63,039 bases of DNA, from the NCBI GenBank assembly GCA_014621425.1, contig JAANBB010000226.1, positions 1 to 63,039 of the forward strand, written 5' to 3'. The notes below the pieces were generated by a model. It had not been told where the DNA came from, searched no databases, and saw nothing but the letters and a program-made list of their open reading frames with translations. Each line of letters opens with the position of its first letter. Positions within the stretch are counted from its first letter, which is position 1. Shown here one piece after another: positions 56,808 to 63,039 of this stretch. Made by a program: the position numbers and the translations under genes. The stretch is from Cylindrodendrum hubeiense (Eukaryota > Ascomycota > Sordariomycetes > Hypocreales > Nectriaceae).

Positions 56808-57724
56808 GGTGAATCTGTAGAGAGGCGGCTTGATTGATGTAGCAGGTGAGATGTCACGAGATAATCTTCACAAGTCGAAGCGACGGGGTGCAACCAGGTA
56901 GGCCAAAGCTTCCCAAAAGCGTAGGTACAGGCGTGTGTGGATCACAGACTGTAGCCAGGTATCACCTCCAGCCGATGAAATTTTAAAATGGCCAGGAATA
57001 AAAGGGATGACCTTGACTCCGTGAGTGTAAACTCAGCCGTGTGAACGCAGCGTTGACGGCAGACTTTGACAAGGCGCTTTCGCTTCCCTCCTCTCTCGAG
57101 ACTCGAGTCAACGGCTCGAGATCTGTGACGCGCGGGCAAAGGGCATCCTAAAACACAGCCAATGTCGCAGTAAATGCCCGTGATGGATGCGAAAAGATGA
57201 TGCTGGAGTTCTGCTCGTCGCAAGATGACGCACGGAAAGTGAGAGAGCCTAGTATCGCAAGCGTGCAGAGGCGAACAGGCACGTGCTCTGATTGGTGTGC
57301 GCAGGGATTTTCAGGCATCCAAGGGAGTGGCAACGCCACAAGTTCTTCACTTAACGCCTCACTACAGTGGTTGAGGTTAGTGTCGATTCCACAGCCACAC
57401 CTCAATATCGCCTGGATCAACCTCGCTTCAACTTCAGTTCGACGACGACGCATTGGAAACGGCTGTGTTGGTTCATGGCACTTCATCCACACTCTTTTCT
57501 GCATATTACGCAGTTTCAGCCCATCCCCTCGGGTTTTGTTGGTCTGGCACCGTACTTGGAATCTTCCCGTTTGAACTAGTTCCCCAACCACTTTCCCTCC
57601 ACTTGCCCTCCACTCATCATATCATAAATATATCCAAAACGAATCTCCTGACAGCTGCATCCTATCCACGCCACAAGGTGGGGTTGTTGAGAAAGCGAAC
57701 ACGTTTTAATCGGCCCCGCCAGCT
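56808..57724. promoter_or_regulatory. Divergent region between RAD26 and the reductase gene
   Basis: 917 bp between two start codons pointing apart. No TATA-like element near either start and no coding sequence with domain character. Confidence 0.45.
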
Positions 57725-59104
57725 ATGAGGCCAGTTTTCTCCATCACCAACCGTACCCGGATGCTCCGTCCTACAGTATCCCCCCTCAGAGCCTCGATCC
57801 CATTTGCATCGACAAGAATGTACGCCGAACGACCTCAGTGGCTCGAGTCCGTCTTCGAAGACAGTAGTCCTCCACCAAAGTTATTTGCTTGGAGCCTTTC
57901 AAACCTAGGTATTCAGAGCGAACGTGCGCCCAATGCTATCCACGACCTAGATCGCCGTATCTTCGTCCTTGGAGTCGGGAACCTCGGCCGGCTTTTTGCA
58001 TCCTGTCTAGCCCAGGCCCCTGGATCTCCACCAGTCACTCTTGTGGTCCACCGGAAGGAACTTTTGACACAATGGGATGCTGGCGAGGGCATTGAAATCA
58101 CACGTTCTGGTGTCGTTGAGAAGAACAAGAACTTCGACATCGAATGGTGGACGGACACCCCGCCGGACCACGGCCCTGTCCGGGAGGTTTCGGATGGCAC
58201 GAAGCTGGTGAACTTGATCATAACCACCAAGACTACCGCAGCCTTGCCACAGGTTGATCGGCTCCGAGGATATCTCGACCAAAACAGCACCGTCGTGTTT
58301 ATCCAAAATGGCATGTCCAAACTCTGGCCGCCCCATGGACCTGCCTATACCTCCCATCGATACGCAGATTCCGAGGCCCCCAACTTCCTTGCCTGCGTCA
58401 CGGCTCACGGTGTGACATCCCAGGGCCCGTTCAGAAGCCTCCATGCATCGCTGGCGAATGTTGCCATCGGGGCGGTGCTCCCAAACCAAACCTCGAGTGA
58501 GGCGGCCGACTATTTGGTGAGGCTGATTCTCGAAGCACCTCACCTTGATGGAAGGTCGGTTTCACGCGCCGAGTTCTGGATTCTCCAACTGGAAAAGTTG
58601 GTTTTGAACGCCGTTTTGAACCCGTTGACTGCCATCCTAGGATGCAAAAACGGGGCTCTATTCACAGACCTGGATGGGGATCTCGCACGGGTGATTGACC
58701 AACTCTTGAGCGAGGCGAGCCAGGTCCTTCAGCTTCTCGTCAGCCACGAAAGCAGCGCAGAGATTATCAGAGCCGTTCCTGCGGCTCAAGGTACCGAAAT
58801 ACCTCTCGACGTATCTCCACAAGGCCTGCGCGATAGGTTCTCGCAGCCGCGCCTGAAGGAGATGGTCTACCAGGTGGGCCGCAAGGTCGGAGAAAACACA
58901 AGCTCCATGCTGCAGGACGTCCGCGCCGGCCGATCAACCGAGATCCGGGACTTCAACGGCTGGCTGGTCGAGACTGCAGCCTTCTTGGACCCGAGCTTGG
59001 ACGTCGCGGGCCACGGCACGCTGGTCGAGCTGGTCGAGGCGGGCACAACCCTGCGCGTCGATCAGCTCGCAGGTCATTTCGACAACGGCGGTCCACCGTC
59101 CTAA
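57725..59104 (+). CDS. 2-dehydropantoate 2-reductase (ketopantoate reductase) family protein
   Basis: A 459-aa single-exon protein. The Rossmann fold opens with RRIFVLGVGNLGRLFASCLA (78-97, GxGNxG at 83-88). VTLVVHRKELLTQWDAGEGI, NLIITTKTTAALPQVDRLRG and VVFIQNGMSKL (the QNG motif) follow. The C-terminal helical domain contains FWILQLEKLVLNAVLNPLTA, where Lys and Asn correspond to catalytic residues. Ketopantoate reductase makes pantoate for CoA synthesis. However, the 60-70-residue N-terminal extension and overall length match the fungal branch annotated as mitochondrial or translation-linked (Cbs2-like) proteins, so the enzymatic role is not certain. The N-terminus MRPVFSITNRTRMLRPTVSP is a plausible mitochondrial presequence. 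Confidence 0.85.
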   Translation: MRPVFSITNRTRMLRPTVSPLRASIPFASTRMYAERPQWLESVFEDSSPPPKLFAWSLSNLGIQSERAPNAIHDLDRRIFVLGVGNLGRLFASCLAQAPGSPPVTLVVHRKELLTQWDAGEGIEITRSGVVEKNKNFDIEWWTDTPPDHGPVREVSDGTKLVNLIITTKTTAALPQVDRLRGYLDQNSTVVFIQNGMSKLWPPHGPAYTSHRYADSEAPNFLACVTAHGVTSQGPFRSLHASLANVAIGAVLPNQTSSEAADYLVRLILEAPHLDGRSVSRAEFWILQLEKLVLNAVLNPLTAILGCKNGALFTDLDGDLARVIDQLLSEASQVLQLLVSHESSAEIIRAVPAAQGTEIPLDVSPQGLRDRFSQPRLKEMVYQVGRKVGENTSSMLQDVRAGRSTEIRDFNGWLVETAAFLDPSLDVAGHGTLVELVEAGTTLRVDQLAGHFDNGGPPS

Positions 59105-62100
59105 TACGTACCGCAAGCAGGGCCTTATTTGGCCGAGATCAGAAGTTCTTCTTGCCATCGTCATGTGCATGGATCATCCCTCTCCAGAGGTAATCTTGGT
59201 TTGGTTGGAGCCGAGGCCGGGCCAAGGCTCCGGAACTCCAACCGACAGGCGACAACAGCCTCGCCCACCAAAGTTCACAGGGCCTCTTTCCGGATCAGGG
59301 GTTCTCCTCCTCCTCCCCAGAATTTAACCTATATCATACCCCCAAGGGTTATTTGCCGTGGGTGGCGTGTTTTGTTTTCTTTGTCGATATAGGCCAGGAT
59401 CACCAGCGGTATTAACACTTCAGATATAGGTCCATAAAACGGCAATTAACAAGGCGCTAGCCACCCTTCCCAGGCCTCTACCAACCAAGTGGCATGTTTG
59501 TTTCGGGCATGTACTGGCCCTTACCCGCGAGGGATAGGCAGTGGTGTCCTTGTTCCCAGACCAGCGTCGTATTGCATCAACAACTAAGCCCAGGCTCTCG
59601 CCGGGTCGTCAAGGCTGCTCGGTCCAGGACGCAACCCGATGCTACCCCAAGCCCCCAACCGTTATAGCCCGGGTGGAAGTCTCGTTAGGGGTTACAAAGC
59701 CATGACGAAGCATTCGTCCGCCCGAGCTCCGTCGAGGTTGCAGCGGGCAACATCTGGGGCGTCGCAACAGAGATCAAGGTCGGACAGATCGGAGGCCATG
59801 GGCCACTCGTGAGATGCGGCCACGAGAAGAGGCCACAGCCCTCGCTTAGCGAATGCGGCTCGGAGATTTCACAGAACATGTTTTAGGAATCACGTTTCCC
59901 GCCCTAGCATGTTTCCCGAGGGGGTCAAACGTTTCTGTCAACCCCTACCGGCATACATGAAAGACCGGTTTGGGCAGACAGGGTGAGTCGAACAACCGCC
60001 CGCAACGGCACATTGTCGACAGACGTCCCGCCGGCAGGGAACAGGGCGCGGCGAGGACCCCCCAAGGAGCCCCCATCTGGAGCATCAAGTGGCCAAGTCG
60101 GGACAACCGCCCTCTCTCGCCCATCGTGCGCTTCCATCGCGTGCGCTTAACCGCCAGCGGTGCCGTTTCAGCCATTTAGTCCCTCACCGCATCCACGTCA
60201 CCATGAAACACACCACTCACCGGCGAATCGCCTTCTTTCCATTCCTTCCGGCTTCTCTAGATATCCAGATACAGTGCCCCCGTCCGCCTTGGCGCCCAAC
60301 GCTGCCGGCGGGGGCGAGTGTGACGAGAGCTGCGCGAGGGGAGAATACCGGACGCGTGGGGCTTCGTCTTCGTCCCAACCCCAGACCGGCCGACGAGGGC
60401 TCCGGCCGGCCTAGTGCTCATTGGGGCGCCATTTACTACGTCTGTCGGATATGTGGTTGGGGACTTTTCGTCAATCGCGTCGCGGCTGTGGCTGGTGTAG
60501 CTCTCCCACATCCCAGCTCTCCCAGGTCACCGCTGCCGTCGACGTTCCATAGCACAATCAAGACCGGGACAGATCTGCCCAACCCGGGTGGCTTGCACGC
60601 GCCTAGGGCCCTTGCGATCCGGCCCACGATAGGATGTGACAGCTCTCGTCAAGCCTCATGATACTCCACGGTCACCCTCACCGGAACTTTGCTTTGGTAC
60701 AGCCCCCCCATGGTAGCACACCACTGCCAGTCAGTCACCATGACCACCAGACCGACGGCTTGCTACGTGGCAAGGGGCCCGCCCGCTGGCCCTATATCAT
60801 CGCCGGTCTATGGGCACCTATATCCCACGGCGTATGGCCACCGCGTACGGGCAGGGGGGTGTTGAACGCGTCGAGAGAGGTTGGGACGCGAGCACACTTT
60901 TCGCCGTCAGCAAAAGTGACATGTGGAGGGAACCTGCGAGGTCTTGGGGGCCTGACACACTCAGGGGCCCGTCGAAATATGCGGGTATGCAGACAGGAGG
61001 ATTTCAAATACACCATCGGCAGAGTGGCGAGGGCATCGCAGAGGAGTAGCATGGTATGATTTCATTAACTATCAAACAAGAGAGCCCTAACAGGCACCCA
61101 CAAGTATCATGTTCCCCATAATCTAGCGCTTCCTTCTGTCCAGGTCCATCCGTCATGGTATCCCTAGAAACGCCGGGCATCGCTTGCGCATCACACGCAT
61201 CACGCACACCCCCCTTTCCAGCCTCTTCCTCATGCTTCCCTCTGGTCTCCCTCTCCCCCACCGCTTCGCGCGCCCAGAATCCCAAAAAGAGCAAAGTCGT
61301 TCACCAATCTGCCACATCACCCCAACCAGATGTACGCCCACCGCCCGCCAAGTCATCCCCGGGCGTCGAGGCCCGCGTCATCCCTGGTCTCTCGCAATCC
61401 CCACGGCCAGAGTCCAAAAAGTCCCACCAGCAACAATCAAAAAAACAGAGTGAAACACAACTTCCCGGTTTTTCCACCCCGGTCCAACGACGGGGGTTCC
61501 ATTAAGTGCATGCATTTGTTTCCTCCCAAGCTTTCCCAAGTCTATAGATTTTCGTAACGCAAAAGGACAAAGGAGATCGTAGACGTGTGTAGTCGATAAA
61601 AATAACATGTGCTGGTTTTAAAAGGAAGAAAAAGTAAGACAAAAATGGAGGAGCAATTCATCAGGGCTCTAAAAGTGAGGGGGTACAGTAGAAGAAAAGA
61701 GCGTAGGGAGGTCAGAATCAACAACGAAAGACAACGATGCCGACCTGCAAATAGAGTAGTCGAAGAAGATAGTACAGAATAGGAAATCAAGTCGTTTCAA
61801 CGGGGCAGCATTTTTCTAGATCCGTGTCATCCGCATACCCCGGGTGTCGTGCATTTTGAGAAGGGGGGTGTGTATTATAGGTTGGTAATGGTGATGTGGT
61901 CTCGTCGGCGCTCGAGCGCTAGCAACGTTGCCTCAGGATTCGAAGGATAACGGGAAATTGTTGATTCCGAGGCGAGAAGTTCTTGAAAAGGAAATATCGT
62001 CAACCAGGCATGATTCGAGAATGGCGTCCGCTGCGGATCCCCGTGTTTGGTGGTAATGGCATTGGACCTTGGGCCATAGACGAAACATTGCCACGTCGGA

Positions 62101-62298
62101 CTGACTTCATTTCGGGCTACCTCCCAGCATCTGTCACCTTCCCACGAGAGAACGCGCAATCTGCTAGTAGGTTCCAAACATCTGAGGAACGGTTCCATGT
62201 CGCTTGCGCTATAGGAGCCTTGCTAAGACAAGCTCCTAGCAAGGTCGGTTATTGAGGTGTCGGAGTCAAGGCCCGTGAGTCCGTCGTCGTCGGCTCCA
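59105..62298. other. Long gene-poor, GC-rich stretch
   Basis: About 3.2 kb. Frames such as 60089-60661 and 61155-61505 start with non-ATG codons or show only low-complexity sequence. Part of 61600-62298 should be the 3' UTR of the Myb gene. No gene supported. Confidence 0.45.
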
Positions 62299-63039
62299 TC
62301 ACTGTAGTTGTTGTGGGTATACCACGTCTGAAGATTCGGCCGCTGAGACAGCAACCGGAGACATGGACTGTGACAGAACTGTAAGATCCCCACTGGCCAT
62401 CTGATCAGCCCGGTCTCGACATGCTGCGGGAGTGAATCCGGTGCCGACTTTGTTCGCCACGATCCGCCACTTCTCGTTTTCGTAGTCTTGGAGTGCGTTG
62501 CGGAGTTTTTGGTCCTACATTGTCAATGTTAGTCTGGGAGTGCTTGTCTAGTTGGTTATCTCTGTGATATGGGGGGGGACGCCCAAGCATCCCAACGAGT
62601 TGGAGCCGGCCAAGAGAGTGAAGAGAAAACAGAGCTCGGAAAGAGCTTGGAAAGAGAAGGGGGTTGGCCTACCGTCTCTTCAGTCCAGTGCGTAGTCTTC
62701 GCCTTTAGTTTCGTGCAGTATCGCACTTGCAGTGTTCCTGAAGACCGTCCCGGGAAGAAATCGGCAATTTGCTTCCAAGTCAGGTTCTTGTGCTCCTTCA
62801 GATCGATCAGGAGCTGGTCATCCTCCGGGGTAAACTTCAGCTTGGGCCCTCGCGGCCGCGGTGCTGGAGAGGGCATCCCGGCCTGGCCCACGACGCTCGG
62901 AGCGCCTCCTCCCCCATCATCACGGCGCATCATCTTTGAAGGCGGTCCTGATTCGGGAAGATGGTGGTGATGATGCGTGGGCGCCGACTGGGACTGGTTC
63001 ACGGGCGGCGGCGGCGGCCTGAGCGTAGGCCGCTCCCAG
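62299..63039 (-). CDS. Myb/SANT-like DNA-binding protein, 5' end beyond the window
   Basis: Two exons are visible (complement of >63039-62673 and 62514-62299). The start codon lies outside, because the frame is open to the window end. The first visible part is Pro/His/Gly-rich, with a run of five His. A Myb/SANT repeat then reads LKFTPEDDQLLIDLKEHKNL with TWKQIADFFPGRSSGTLQVR. A second follows across the intron: DQKLRNALQDYENEKWRIVA with NKVGTGFTPAACRDRADQM. Conserved Trp/Phe spacing and the PGR-type turn support DNA binding. It is probably a nuclear regulator. The targets cannot be inferred. Confidence 0.85.

Noticed and set aside
60089..60661. 190-codon open frame in the right intergenic stretch
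   Set aside because: It begins with GTG and reads as Pro/Arg/Ser-rich noise.

Overview
The window is nuclear DNA of a filamentous ascomycete (Pezizomycotina, most likely a Sordariomycete). The evidence is short spliceosomal introns (about 45-110 nt, GT...AG), gene families typical of that group (LaeA-like methyltransferase, BYS1 protein, DUF4246, VNX1-type antiporter, fungal PEX11), 5S rRNA genes lying outside the rDNA, and an AT-saturated retrotransposon that looks like a RIP (repeat-induced point mutation) product. A secreted pectin lyase and small secreted proteins suggest a plant-associated lifestyle. I cannot name the species. Exon boundaries were placed by eye, and every spliced model given keeps an open frame of whole codons.

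Left part (1-13.9 kb): a nine-exon LaeA-like SAM methyltransferase (minus), a gene-poor stretch holding a probable decayed ankyrin-repeat gene, an intronless secreted pectin lyase (plus) with a clear TATA box, and a large vacuolar cation/H+ antiporter of the VNX1/CAX type (minus).

Transposon block (13,880-19,450): a 5.57 kb LTR retrotransposon in minus orientation with 190-bp LTRs. Its primer-binding site matches the anticodon arm of initiator tRNA-Met, as in Ty1/copia elements that prime from half a tRNA. The interior is extremely AT-rich and holds no gene. A GC-normal 284-bp island inside it looks like a younger solo LTR of another family.

Accessory part (19.5-41 kb): an unrecognised 359-aa protein, a NYN-nuclease/CCCH/zinc-knuckle protein, a BYS1-like secreted protein, and a 1286-aa protein joining a zinc ribbon, a P-loop GTPase-like domain, a RING-like cysteine cluster and a patatin phospholipase. 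The last is the best candidate here for an unusual system. A secreted, probably GPI-anchored glycoprotein follows, then two tandem variant 5S rRNA genes, a histidine phosphatase and a DUF4246 protein.

Housekeeping part (42-63 kb): PEX11-like protein, mitochondrial hemerythrin-like protein, eIF3c, ISA2-like Fe-S assembly factor, ribosomal proteins L7 (uL30) and S14 (uS11) sharing a 308-bp divergent promoter, the Rad26/CSB repair ATPase, a ketopantoate reductase-family protein and, cut by the window edge, a Myb/SANT protein. An intron of the L7 gene carries what looks like a box C/D snoRNA of the snR39b type. Gene content goes from translation and organelle upkeep on the right to accessory, secreted and repeat-derived sequence on the left and centre.
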